The notes under the pieces: model-generated
Told to the model about the DNA's origin: nothing
The model's database searches: none
Seen by the model: the letters and a program-made list of their open reading frames with translations, nothing else
Shown: piece after piece, positions 55,281-64,000 of the stretch
How the letters are laid out: every line of letters begins with the position of its first letter
Numbering within the stretch: position 1 is the first letter of the stretch
Made by a program: the position numbers and the translations under genes
From: Reticulitermes speratus
Taxonomy: Eukaryota > Arthropoda > Insecta > Blattodea > Rhinotermitidae
DNA: 64,000 nucleotides
Direction: 5' to 3'
Assembly (NCBI GenBank): GCA_021186555.1
Contig: JAJKFL010000005.1
Coordinates: forward strand, 6,155,678-6,219,677

Positions 55281-55545
55281 TGGCCGATCCCAGTGACCGC
55301 GCGGTCTAAGGCGTGGGTCTATGGCCGTTCGCTTGCTGGGGTTGCGGGTTCGAATCCCGCCGGAGGCAGGTATGTCTGTCTCTTGGAAGTGTTGTGTGTT
55401 GTCAGGTAGAGGTCTCTGCGTCGGGCTGATCGCTCGTCCAGAGGAGTCCTACCGAGTGTGGTGTGTCTGAGTGTGATCGTGAAGCCTCGATAATGAGGAG
55501 GCCCTGGCCCACTAGGGGCTGTTGCGCCATTGGAAAAAAAAAATT
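55281..55545 (+). repeat. SINE-B, full length, best copy
   Basis: tRNA head TGGCCGATCCCAGTGACCGC with GCGGTCTAAGGCGTGGGTC (Leu/Ser-like A-box region), B box GCGGGTTCGAATCCCGCC (55345-55362), body with TCAGGTAGAGGTCTCTGCG, and 3' end GGGGCTGTTGCGCCATTGG followed by an A run. Internal promoter boxes look intact. Confidence 0.88.
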
Positions 55546-56244
55546 TTTATTGTAAGATTTTGTTCATAGGGTTGGCAGGAAAAATTGCTGTGGTGTCTAC
55601 AGAGAGACGTCCAAAGTATGACGGCAAAATGAGTTACAATGCGCGTAGGCTGTTGCGTTGCTAGAAATTGTCGCAAGCCTAAATAGTATGACATCGCCTG
55701 AAGTACTGACAATTTCGCACATGCCCATGTTAGGGCATAGGAATGCATGTGGCATGATAATGTACGGTATTGCTGAGTGCGCAAGTACTGGGACATTCCG
55801 CATGTTATCACTTTAGGTGATGGACTTGATGGATTGTCACACACAAACACGCACTTTATTGGCAATTATCGTCTTGCCGCAAGGAAGCCTATTGTTGTTC
55901 TCGGATCGACAGCTCATCGATCTATCTACGATTCAGTCGCAGCACTAGATCACCGTGGGGTGGTCCTGCTACAGCTCAGCGACACACGACATTCAGACAC
56001 GAGGACCGACAGCATGAGAGGCGCTGATTGATTCTGTGGTTGTCGTTAATCTGTGTTAGGGTTTTGGCCCGGAGCTGAGACCAGACGTCAGAGGACTGAA
56101 TCGGGAGATGGCAAAATACTCTAGGATGGAAGGGAAACAGTAGTGGCAGCGAGGTTTAGCAAGCTTCAAATCTAATACCGCGTTTATATGAGTATGTAAA
56201 TGGATGCTTTTAGTATATTGTCGATTTTAATTTATTCCCCCCCC
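55546..56244. other. No gene recognised
   Basis: GC-moderate block with overlapping ORFs on both strands (55512-56031), none recognisable. A C run lies at about 56237-56247. Confidence 0.35.
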
Positions 56245-56503
56245 CCCTGGCGAAACAGCCTCTAATGGGCTAGGGCCTCCTCATTATCGAGGCTTCACGA
56301 TCACACTCAGACACACCACACTCGGTAGGACTCCTCTGGACGAGTGATCAGCCCGTCGCAAAGACCTCTACCTGACAACACACAACACTCACAAAAGACA
56401 GACATGCATGCCCACGGAGGGATTCGAACCCACAATCCCAGTAAGCGAGCGGCTGCAGACCCACGCTTTAGACCGCGCGGCCACTGGGATCGGTCGAGTT
56501 TCA
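56245..56503 (-). repeat. SINE-B, minus strand, full length
   Basis: From CTGGCGAAACAGCCTCTAAT to head GGCCACTGGGATCGG (56480-56494). B box as GGGATTCGAACCCACAATCC (56421-56440). Confidence 0.85.
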
Positions 56504-57367
56504 TTTATAGGAACAGACTATTGGAATCTGCCATGCAAACAGCTGAATGTAAGGGGTGAACTCCTACGTTTGGTCCTTGGGAGTCCCTGAGTAAACGCTT
56601 GGTGGTGGCCATGCTACTGGTCACTTTCGCCAGGGCTGTACAAATCCCAGGCGCCAGGTCGCCGTGGAGACTTAATTTTGTACCGTGTTAGCTAAGATAT
56701 GTGGGTCCTCAGTGCGAGACTTGCATTTGTCGCCTACAAGTTTGAGACGGCTCCTAGACTTTTGGAAAATTTGTGAACTCCTGACTTATGCCATGTCGAG
56801 TTAGGTCGACTGGTGGTAAGCGTAAATCATGTTAAGTGTTGGTGGCGATAAGTGCTGGGATAGGATGCATGTAAGGGCGATAGACCTGGAGATGCCTCTT
56901 AGTCTGAAGCAGATGGTACAGAGGTTAAAATTCTACGGCGACGGGGTCCTGGCAGTGCCCATGAGAGTAATCCCTATCAATTCAGGTTAGGGATGGCCAC
57001 AACCTATCATTGTCATTATATACACTACTGAAGACACAAAACACATCCCTCAATGCAAACAGTCAGTTTTTAAACTCCAGGTTCCAATTGTTGTCAAACT
57101 TTTAGATTGCAAACGTTGCTACAAAAACCACATTTCTTCTCATCAAATTCCCACACTTTGAGAATGAAAATTAACTCGTAACTAACCAACCTAAATACAT
57201 AATTTACTGATTATATACCTCGACGTTGCAACATATCAGACACTAAAGTCCGTCACTGGACACCATTGTAAACTATGAGTTCTACCCACTTCCCATCCTC
57301 TAAACCTATCTTTCCAGGATCCATCCTAATGTTATCCTTCTCAGTATTCCAAGTACAATAGTTAAAG
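56504..57367. other. No gene recognised
   Basis: 56540-56990 is GC-moderate and unrecognised. 57260-57360 (minus) has a faint 'KDNIRMDP' phrase resembling the LINE-alpha tail. Confidence 0.3.
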
Positions 57368-57612
57368 CTATCCCATTACAGGCCTGCACAGGCACTTAGG
57401 GCTCCAGGAGGTTGAGGCTCACAGGATTTACACACAATCGGCACAGGAAGGTGGTAAGGTTGTCAGCCTTACGCATCGGCCGCCTTTACCCCGCAGGAGA
57501 TATTCATTTCTGTTAGAGGATGAGTCGAGAAGGATTAAATCAATGAAAAATCCAATGACCCCATCGGGAATAGAACCCGCGACGTTCCGGTAGCGCAGTG
57601 CCACAACCAACC
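57368..57612 (-). repeat. SINE-C, minus strand
   Basis: CCCATTACAGGCCTGCACAG to CGGGAATAGAACCCGCGACG, with the B box mutated (TCGAACC to TAGAACC). Short head remnant GTAGCGCAGTGCCACAACC. More diverged than the copy at 17466. Confidence 0.8.
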
Positions 57613-58114
57613 GTCCACAGACTGTTGGAAATCAAAGAGTAATTTGGACTAGAAAGGACTAACATTTTGAAAAGCAGACCAGATGAATTACATTATCTTC
57701 TTGTGAGCCTCAAACTTTCCATTATACCAATCAGATACTGTAACCGTACTAAAAAATAAATTGTCTCATATCATACTGTGTCAGAGGTCGCTTGGAAGAC
57801 AGCGCCCATGTAAGAATCGAACCTGGGCCCTCTTCCTCAGCCCCATGATGTCTTCTGAAGTTCTCGTGTTCATCCCTTAAAAGGAAAAAAAAACTATTAA
57901 TTAATTAATAATTAAGTAATTATTAATTAATTTATCAGTTACATTATACTATGTAACCCAATAATTTTGTACTGTTTTATTAATTTTATTAATATTTACC
58001 ATTGTACAATTTTATATATAGTGACACTGATTAACATTGTAACATTATTATACATAACTATGGCTGTTACGATGTATTTTATGAATATTGGTCTATGTTA
58101 GAAAACTTCAACGA
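57613..58114. other. No gene; tRNA-like trace
   Basis: 57810-57835 has AAGAATCGAACCTGGGCCC, a B-box-like site on the minus strand, between acceptor-like and SINE-like sequence. The rest is AT-rich. Confidence 0.3.
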
Positions 58115-58230
58115 CCCCCTGAAGATGGCGATGTAAGCACGCCGAAATACGTATTGGGGAAAGCTATTAATAAAAGAAACTATTGACGTTATATGTCTGT
58201 GTGCATTTGTTGGTATAAATTGTTCATTTA
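58115..58230 (+). mobile_element. Solo hammerhead-like motif with arm, ATACGTAT stem III
   Basis: Motif 58115-58159: CCCC-CTGAAGA-T-GGCGATGTAAGCACGCC-GAAA-TACGTATT-GGGG. Stem I CCCC/GGGG; stem II GGCG/CGCC; stem III is the palindrome ATACGTAT instead of ACATATGT, so pairing is kept by a different sequence. The arm ends in GTGTGCATTTGTTGGT (58198-58213). The partner arm is missing. 58231-58436 is unrecognised. Confidence 0.65.
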
Positions 58231-58436
58231 AACTATTAAGTAGTTTAAAATCAACTCAGCCTTATGAAAACTTGCTATACCGAGAAGGAAATGGAGTAAC
58301 ACCGAGATATATCTTAGGGAAAATATACGTTGACAAAATTAAGTAATCTGAAATCGCTGAGGTGTTTTTGAAATGACGACTTTAAATAAGTTCAAAGTGA
58401 AGATTTGTTAACTTAGAATTAATTAAACTGGAAGCC

Positions 58437-58642
58437 GTCACAACTCTGTCGGTATAATGACTGGGCTAAACGCTGGGTAATCGTATAATTTGGGCTCCAT
58501 TCCCGAAAAGGGCAAAAATATTTTCTGGTCTTCAGAATATCCATGCCGGCTATAGTGTGCATTTAACCTCCTATCTAAATGGATACCGGCGACTATTTTC
58601 CCTGGAAAAAAAGCGGTCGAAGTGTGAAGCTAAATGTGTATC
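58437..58642 (+). repeat. Decayed SINE-A
   Basis: CCGTCACAACTCTGTCGGTA resembles the A-box head, then CCCTGGAAAAAAAGCGGTCG resembles the body. Strong decay. 58643-58986 is unrecognised, with a 66-codon minus-strand ORF of no clear meaning. Confidence 0.5.
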
Positions 58643-58986
58643 TGAAATGGCACTTATTCGCCCAAGATCAAAATCACTAACAAATCAGTTAAATGATTAC
58701 TAATTTAATCATACTGATCTAATGATACTACAGGCTGCTCGCTAAAATGGTAACAAAAATCTCTCTTCCTACGGAGCCCTAAAATTGGTCACCACTTTCT
58801 TTGACGTATAATGCTTCTGACATGGATTGCCCAAAATGTTTACTTATCCTATACAAACGCAAAATTCTCCACACTGAATGTGTAACTCCGAAGGATGGCT
58901 TTCCAATAAGGCTTGTGTGTGAACACATGAATATTAAATTATCTTGAACATATTTTTTGGGCGAAAACATTGAAGACATTCTGTAG

Positions 58987-59373
58987 AGGAAAATAACTAA
59001 CTAACTAACTCCATGCAGCACAGTCCTTCTTGAGAAGCTAACAGGTCGTCAGCTAGTCAAGAAATTCCCCGCGTTTTATGGAACCCGAAGGTTCATTACC
59101 GCTCTCACAAAAGCCCGCCACCTGTCCCTATCCTGAGCCATATCAATCCAGTCCATGCCCCCCCATCCCACTTCTTCAAGATCCATTTTAATATTATCCT
59201 CCCATCTACGCCTGGGTCTTCCAAGTGGTCTCCTTCCCTCAGGACTCCCCACCAAAATTCTGTATGCACCTCTCCCCTCACCCATACGTGCTATATGCCC
59301 CGCCCACCTCATTCTTCTTGTTTTGATCACCCGAATAATAGTTGGTGATGAGTACAGATGTAAAGGAAAATAA
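58987..59373 (-). mobile_element. LINE-alpha 3' end with intact C-terminal reading frame
   Basis: Minus strand: an 84-codon open frame (59330-59076) contains '[20 protein letters not shown]', '[19 protein letters not shown]' and '[12 protein letters not shown]', the tail of the LINE polyprotein, then 3' UTR and (ACTA)n tail at 58997-59011. Target duplication AGGAAAATAA at 58987-58996 and 59364-59373. It is the least decayed copy here and 5'-truncated. It lies directly beside the candidate exon at 59403. Confidence 0.85.
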
Positions 59374-59402
59374 AGGTATACAGAGGTATAAAGCAGACTT
59401 AC

Positions 59403-59486
59403 TGCTTTCGGAATTCCCTTCGCTCCCTGGCTCCATATCGGCCGTTTGCATGGATTCGTCGAAATTATCTCTGCTTAAGACATAGC
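59403..59486 (-). CDS. Candidate internal exon of a host gene, 84 nt
   Basis: Minus strand: acceptor TTCTGTATATTTCAG| before 59486 and donor AAGCA|GTAAGTC after 59403. Two leading bases, 27 open codons, one trailing base. Residues 'YVLSRDNFDESMQTADMEP' then 'GSEGNSES', acidic and Ser-rich. Its leading GC completes a Gly codon with the trailing G of exon 61594-61638. A LINE-alpha insertion lies 30 bp downstream in the intron. Protein family not recognised. Confidence 0.5.
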
Positions 59487-60250
59487 CTGAAATATACAGA
59501 AGCATGTAACTGAATGTGTGCTATCTGTATGCAAAAATGTGTAGACTCTTCTAGGCCATGTTAATTTACCCTGAATTCTTCCCATTCATTTAAAACCTGT
59601 TTCCCATCATCTCAACAGCCCTCACTGTTGCTTCCAAAAAAGAAACGTCAGCGAAGAATAAAATTAATAACTGTTAGTCACGTAAAACGTCAGGAATCAG
59701 CTTATTCTAAGTTTAATCTCAACCCGTCTGTGAACATTGTAGGACTGTATATGTACTTCACTAAGTTGTACCTTTCTAACAGCCTAAAAATTCTACGTTT
59801 AAAAAAACTTTCAAAATTAAAAGAAAAATCTAAAGTACACAATAGGCAAATTAATAATTACAACAGAATAAAACCGAACAAATCAGAAACTCCCTTTTCC
59901 ACTGTGTACAAATATATTACAGCACAAACCAAAACAAGATTCTTCAAAAAGCGTGACATTTATTTTTTCCTCTTATGTGCAATATTATACCATATAAGCG
60001 TAGCCAAAGATATATGGACACTCATAAAGACGTATGTTGTGCTACTGGGCCCAGGATAACTCTGTATATGGATAAACATATACTTATGTGAAGGGTATCA
60101 GCTCCAAGTCTCTCTACGTGGCCACCCTTCGTATCAAAAAATTTATATCCATAAATGTCTCCGGGCTGTTCAGTAAGTACATAAAATCCCGTCCCCAAAG
60201 TCCACAGTCAGTCCCTTATAATTATCAGACAACAGAATCAGAATTTAAAC
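59487..60250. other. No convincing gene
   Basis: 59628-60059 has a 143-codon plus-strand ORF, Lys-rich and AT-driven, with no recognisable domain and no splice support; I do not call it. This stretch is intron if the exon pair 61594/59403 is real. Confidence 0.35.
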
Positions 60251-60772
60251 ATCGCCAACACTTATATATATCTTATGCAGACAAATGTACACAGTTTTAT
60301 GTTATTTAACACAATTTTATTAAATGTTGCCCAACATGTTTCTAGCCTATATAAGGCTCATCTTCAGGGGCTCTTTCGTTGAAATTACAACAGCTATATT
60401 ATTGATATATAAAATTCTTAAAAAGCCGTTAGATGTATTTGGTTATTGGTATCTGTACCGGTCATGCTGCTTTCACTATAGATGGCCTAGTAGGACTCCA
60501 ACTAATCTATAGTGAAAGCAGCATGACCTGTACAGATACCAATAACCAAATACATCTAACGGCTTTTTAAGAATTTTATATACCAATAATATAGCTGTTG
60601 TAATTTCAACGAAAGAGCCCCTGAAGATGAGCCTTATATAGGCTAGAAACATGTTGGGCAGCATTTAATAAAAATTGTGTTAAATAATATAAAACAGTGT
60701 ACATTTGTCTGCATAACATATACATAATTAAAAATGTACGGTACAAGTAACGTAAAGATCGCCAACACTTAT
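60251..60772. mobile_element. Palindromic hammerhead-motif element 8, near-perfect hairpin
   Basis: Perfect target duplication ATCGCCAACACTTAT (60251-60265, 60758-60772). Arms about 60275-60483 and 60507-60720 are nearly identical inverted copies. Motifs 60328-60370 (minus) and 60617-60660 (plus): GCCC-CTGAAGA-T-GAGCCTTATATAGGCTA-GAAAC-ATGTT-GGGC, with stem I GCCC/GGGC. The tail is on the right in reverse (AAAAATGTACGGT, 60730-60742). The two 62-codon ORFs are mirror images of each other and not genes. Confidence 0.85.
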
Positions 60773-61200
60773 GCTGCTTTCAGTCCACTTCACAACATAA
60801 CAACATATTTGCATGTGGTACATTTTAATGCTTGTATTACTATCCGTCTCGATTTCCAAAGAACCAAATATCCAGAGGTTATGCATCAGAATTTTTTACC
60901 CGTTTCTTGCTTCACCTATAGGTGTTGAATGTCTTACCCTTTGTGATTTATTCGCTGGCACCACCAAAACAACATTAGATTATTTGTTTCTATCACTAAT
61001 TTCCTATTCTGTTACTTCACATCCATTTTAAAACACTTTTCTAAGCACTTTGTTTCAAAATATTTTCAGCTTAAGCTTTCCCCTCAGTAAAGTACTGCTT
61101 CTCAAAATTAAACAAAGCATTCGGTAAAGAAGTTTTTTACATGTAGGCATAATAACCACAGTATCTTGGAAAGTCAGCAAAAAAATAATTTCAAAATTAA

Positions 61201-61235
<35 letters not shown>

Positions 61236-61344
61236 TTAGTGAATATATTTTTGTAACAGCTCCATCTCAAACCCAGTATTATTTCTTATGACTGTACTAA
61301 TTATATAGGTCTATAAATGTAACTGTTATTAGAGCTAATTGTGG
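60773..61344. other. No gene; (AAT)n microsatellite
   Basis: AAT run at about 61201-61235. No gene recognised. Confidence 0.35.
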
Positions 61345-61500
61345 ATATAAAATCAAAGAGGCGAGAAGGTAGGGTGAAAGAAACAAAGGACGGTTGCAGA
61401 ATTTTTGTGAGGAAAACTCTTGAAGAACCACTTGGAAGACCGAGAAAGATATTGGATAACATAATTATGGTTTTTAAGGAAGTAGACTGCGAAGATAGGA
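61345..61500 (+). pseudogene. Decayed LINE-alpha-like tail
   Basis: Plus-strand 'LEEPLGRPRKILDNIIMVFK' corresponds to the '[20 protein letters not shown]' phrase of LINE-alpha. Decayed, no tail or duplication seen. Confidence 0.55.
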
Positions 61501-61593
61501 ACTATATGCAGTTCAATCAAGAAAATATCTATTGACGGTGTTGAAATTTAGGGTTCTGCTGCAAAAACATGATTAGAAAGTGACTAGACTTAC

Positions 61594-61638
61594 CACTGCC
61601 ATCTTTACGTTGAACGAAGGAAGGAATACGATAGAAAT
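61594..61638 (-). CDS. Candidate internal exon of a host gene, 45 nt
   Basis: Minus strand: acceptor TATATTTCTTTGCAG| before 61638 and donor GGCAGTG|GTAAGTC after 61594, both close to consensus. In the frame with two leading and one trailing base it encodes 'FYRIPSFVQRKDGS'; the next exon 59403-59486 continues in phase through a Gly codon. Very short exons of this kind are common in alternatively spliced genes. Family not recognised. Confidence 0.45.
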
Positions 61639-61715
61639 CTGCAAAGAAATATACAAAATTATTGTTTAGAACAGCATGTTTCAATGTTAATGGCGGTCAG
61701 AGCGGTGTTTCTAAT

Positions 61716-62171
61716 AATCTGAACTAAATTTCACATCATTATCACCGTGCATTTTTATGAATTAAAATAAATAATAAACCGACAAATGCACTACAAACTG
61801 CTTTAATGTAGTATTCGTCTTGTATCACCCTACACGTGTTTCGGACTCAAAGTCCATCTTCATGGGGTCTCAATACTATCAGAAACTACCAAAGCAAGCG
61901 CAGTTTACACAAACGTACATCACTTGTATGTCATACTTATGTTCTAATTTTATATACATATCTCTACCACAATAGTGACATACAAGTGATGTACGTTTGT
62001 GTAAATTGCGCTTGCTTTGGTAGTTTCTGATAGTATTGAGACCCCATGAAGATGGACTTTGAGTCCGAAACACGTGTAGGGTGATACAAGACGAATACTA
62101 CATTAACGTAGTTTATAGTGCAGTTGTCGGTTTATTGTTTATTTTAATCTGAACTAAATCAAACATCATTA
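61716..62171. mobile_element. Palindromic hammerhead-motif element 9, ACACGTGT subtype
   Basis: A 26-bp target duplication (61716-61741 and 62146-62171, both starting AATCTGAACTAAAT) with 3 mismatches. One-sided tail TCACCGTGCATTTTTATG (61743-61760). Arms AATAATAAACCGACAAATGC and inverse at 62121-62140. Motifs 61828-61868 (minus) and 62041-62081 (plus): CCCC-ATGAAGA-T-GGACTTTGAGTCC-GAAAC-ACGTGTA-GGG. Stem II GGACT/AGTCC, stem III ACACGTGT. The first core base is A instead of C in both copies. Confidence 0.82.
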
Positions 62172-62419
62172 ATTTTCTTAACTAGAATTATAAATCTTAT
62201 AACACGTATATTTCTGAAGTAAGATGTGTCACGATATCCTGAAGTAGCTCCAGGATATGTCATATTTCATGTTTTAACCAGTCATTGACCATCCCGGCTT
62301 CTGTCCGCCTGACTGGCTGAATATACATTTCACACTGATTTCACACACATGTTTGCAAGATGATGGTGAAGATGGCAGCCGAAAAGAAAACTACATTTTA
62401 AAGTAAAAATATATCCCCG

Positions 62420-62695
62420 GACGAGGAGGGCAAATTTGCCAAATTTTCACCTCGGCAGATAAAGGACTCAGTTTTGAGCATGAGAAATTTCGCAACAAAA
62501 TCCATAGCCTAGCTCTGAAGCCTGAAACTTGATATTTGAGTATTTCTTGAAAATCTGTCGAGAAAATTCAAGTCTCATAACTAAGGCTACAGACACACAC
62601 TCACAATATGTAATACTTATTCCTTTTCCATGGCAACAATGGTTACGCGAACGCGCCTCAATGTTACGTTATACGTACACTGCCTGTCCTGTCGG
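62420..62695 (+). repeat. Repeat R with internal deletion
   Basis: CTTGAAAATCTGTCGAGAAA (62547-62566) is followed almost directly by AAGGCTACAGACACACACTC and GCGAACGCGCCTCAATGTTA (62647-62666). The middle of the repeat is missing compared with 38056-38565. 62172-62419 is unrecognised. Confidence 0.6.
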
Positions 62696-62819
62696 AACAA
62701 AACGCCGATTATTTTCGTGTACAGTGGTATATGATTGGTTTTTAAAACCGAGGTTCAGTGTCCTTAGTGCGCGGTAGACTTGAATCTTTAAGCATAATTC
62801 AGGGTATTTCTCGTCTTTA

Positions 62820-63000
62820 AGGCCGTGCCATGGCTCAGGAGGTTAGTCGCGGGCCTCTCACCGCGGAGGGCCGGGTTTATGTGAGATTTGTGGTGGGCAA
62901 AGTGGCACTGGGACAGGTCTTTCTCCCAGTACTTCGGTTTTTCCCTGTCAGCATCATTCCACCAATGCTCCATACTCATCTTTATCTACATGTTGCTCTT
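62820..63000 (+). repeat. SINE-D, tRNA-derived
   Basis: Head GGCCGTGCCATGGCTCAGGA with TTAGTCGCGGGCCTCTCACC, then GGCCGGGTTTATGTGAGATT (B box decayed) and body GTACTTCGGTTTTTCCCTGT. Body pieces recur at 20600 (-) and 43167 (+). Distinct from SINE-A, -B and -C. Confidence 0.65.
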
Positions 63001-63814
63001 ACAGGAAGGACAAAGGGAAAACTGGGAACTTTCTAAAAAACAATGATCTTTCGGAACTCGGGGAACATTGGATAGAAAAGTACTTTCACTGCCCTCATCT
63101 TGAAAGCGGTAAGACTCCGATGCTGGCTCTTAAAAAAACCTTCAGCAATTACCTGCAGATGGTATGTATGCGGTATTCTAAGTAGCTGTTTATATTTAAA
63201 AAGATGTTTGAGTATGTGGAATGTTTGTATGGAGACACGAAGTGACACCCAACTGTCCATAAATGCTAGAGAATATTTCGAAATTAGATTGAGATTCAAC
63301 ATAAGAATTAGGAAGTGTTTCACAAATGTAGAGACACTTTTCTAGATATCTGTTTGAAATTTCCGAACAGGAGGTCCGGCCAACATTTATTTTTTATATC
63401 TACACGTGAAATACGGAAACCAAAGTCCATTAAATTTTGTAATTTAAATTATGGACAGCGAGTAACAGAACAGGTCCATATAAGATATGGCAGAACGTAG
63501 CAGTCACCGTAATGACATATAATGTAATTATCTGTCGATGTCCGTGCAAGAGTAGACAGCTGATTGCATTTACGTTGGGCGGTAGTGGCCTAACAGAGCT
63601 CGTGAATAAACAAAGTTTCTCTTATACTTTTACAGCTGGTTTTTACATACTGTATATTTATGTATCGTGTTATTTGACGTGTAAATAAAAACACATGACA
63701 TCAGGTAAACAAGAGAATAAATTACATCCATTCAATATTATAACACAATCTAATAACTAAGCTTAGGAATGCGTGATTTCAGGCTTCCGGCGCGGTGTAA
63801 ATGAGATTTCGCTC
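63001..63814. other. No gene recognised
   Basis: 63033-63323 (minus) is a 96-codon ORF including 'VIAEGFFKSQHRSLTAFKM', preceded by a CATCTGCAG acceptor-like site; unknown and possibly repeat-derived. The rest is unremarkable. Confidence 0.3.
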
Positions 63815-64000
63815 TTCTGGGATGTTATGCAGCGTAGATTAGTGGTTTGTTACCGATGTTTCGGGAAATCCCATTGGTCCCATCTTCAAGGGTCAAGCAG
63901 TCCGAGAAGAATGACTGCTTAACTGTTGAAGATGGGATCGATAGGTTGTCCCGAAACATCGGTAACAAACTACCAATCTACGCTGCATAACATCCCAGAA
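63815..64000. mobile_element. Hammerhead-motif palindrome at the window edge, ACGTCGG subtype
   Basis: Motifs 63852-63893 (minus) and 63921-63963 (plus) face each other across about 27 bp. Arms TTCTGGGATGTTATGCAGCG (63817-63836) and CGCTGCATAACATCCCAGAA (63981-64000) are exact inverses. Core GTTGAAGA, GGGA...TCCC stem, GAAACATCGG. The right end may continue beyond the window. Compare 28655-28800. Confidence 0.65.

Noticed and set aside
57780..57900. Next exon of the minus-strand gene (acceptor CCTTTTAAG before 57888)
   Set aside because: The frame that would match ends in a stop before any donor, and the block contains a tRNA-like B box, so a repeat is as likely.
59628..60059. 143-codon plus-strand ORF
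   Set aside because: Lys-rich, AT-driven composition, no domain, no splice or promoter support, and it lies in a likely intron.
60324..60664. Two 62-codon ORFs on opposite strands with the same protein
   Set aside because: They are mirror images produced by the inverted arms of a palindromic element. The same applies to 32151-32377 and 61836-62073.

Overview
The window is intron-rich, repeat-dense animal nuclear DNA with no bacterial-style operons. Several repeat families (a 'LGRPRRRW' LINE 3' end, several tRNA-derived SINEs, and dispersed motifs of the type CTGAAGATG...CCGAAACATGTAGGG) are ones I associate from memory with cockroach or termite genomes (Blattodea, perhaps Periplaneta). No database search was possible, so the organism is an inference. 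Almost every long ORF in the window is a by-product of tandem or inverted repeats.

Main discovery candidate: about 38 copies of a hammerhead-ribozyme-like motif are spread over the whole window. Many sit as inverted pairs inside palindromic elements of 0.15-0.9 kb. The motif reads [stem I]-CTGAWGA-T-[stem II]-GAAA-[short palindromic stem III]-A-[stem I']. All three stems change between copies while keeping base pairing. The best-preserved elements share one layout: target duplication, a tail close to ACCGTGCATTTTT on one side only, then two long inverted arms each carrying a motif, then the second target duplication. This recalls non-autonomous Penelope-like or retrozyme-like elements; no Penelope reverse transcriptase is present. 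The core has one extra nucleotide compared with the canonical hammerhead.

Second candidate: a complete hAT-type DNA transposon at 32865-36088 with an 8-bp target duplication and 17-bp inverted ends. It carries a transposase-like gene (33387-35659) that looks unlike the well-known hAT clades. Only three lesions break the gene. The transposon lies inside one of the hammerhead-motif elements, which in turn shares a target sequence with a neighbouring one.

Layout: 1-4.5 kb hammerhead-motif elements, a SINE-like repeat, a mariner remnant and a SINE; 4.5-9.7 kb a 16-bp satellite of about 324 units; 10-15 kb LINE/SINE fragments and a 33-bp satellite; 15-32 kb MITEs, SINEs, LINE fragments and hammerhead-motif elements; 32-36.2 kb the nested hAT; 36-46 kb SINE/LINE nests, a candidate first exon of a host gene on the minus strand (41512-41577) and a 21-bp satellite; 46-54 kb candidate exons, a segmental duplication broken by a MITE, and a 35-bp satellite; 54-64 kb more SINEs, LINE ends and hammerhead-motif elements.

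Host genes: three short minus-strand exons with canonical splice sites and matching phase (61594-61638, 59403-59486, 46695-46793) may belong to one gene with introns of 2.1 and 12.6 kb. A further plus-strand exon candidate lies at 49028-49214. None could be assigned to a known protein family.
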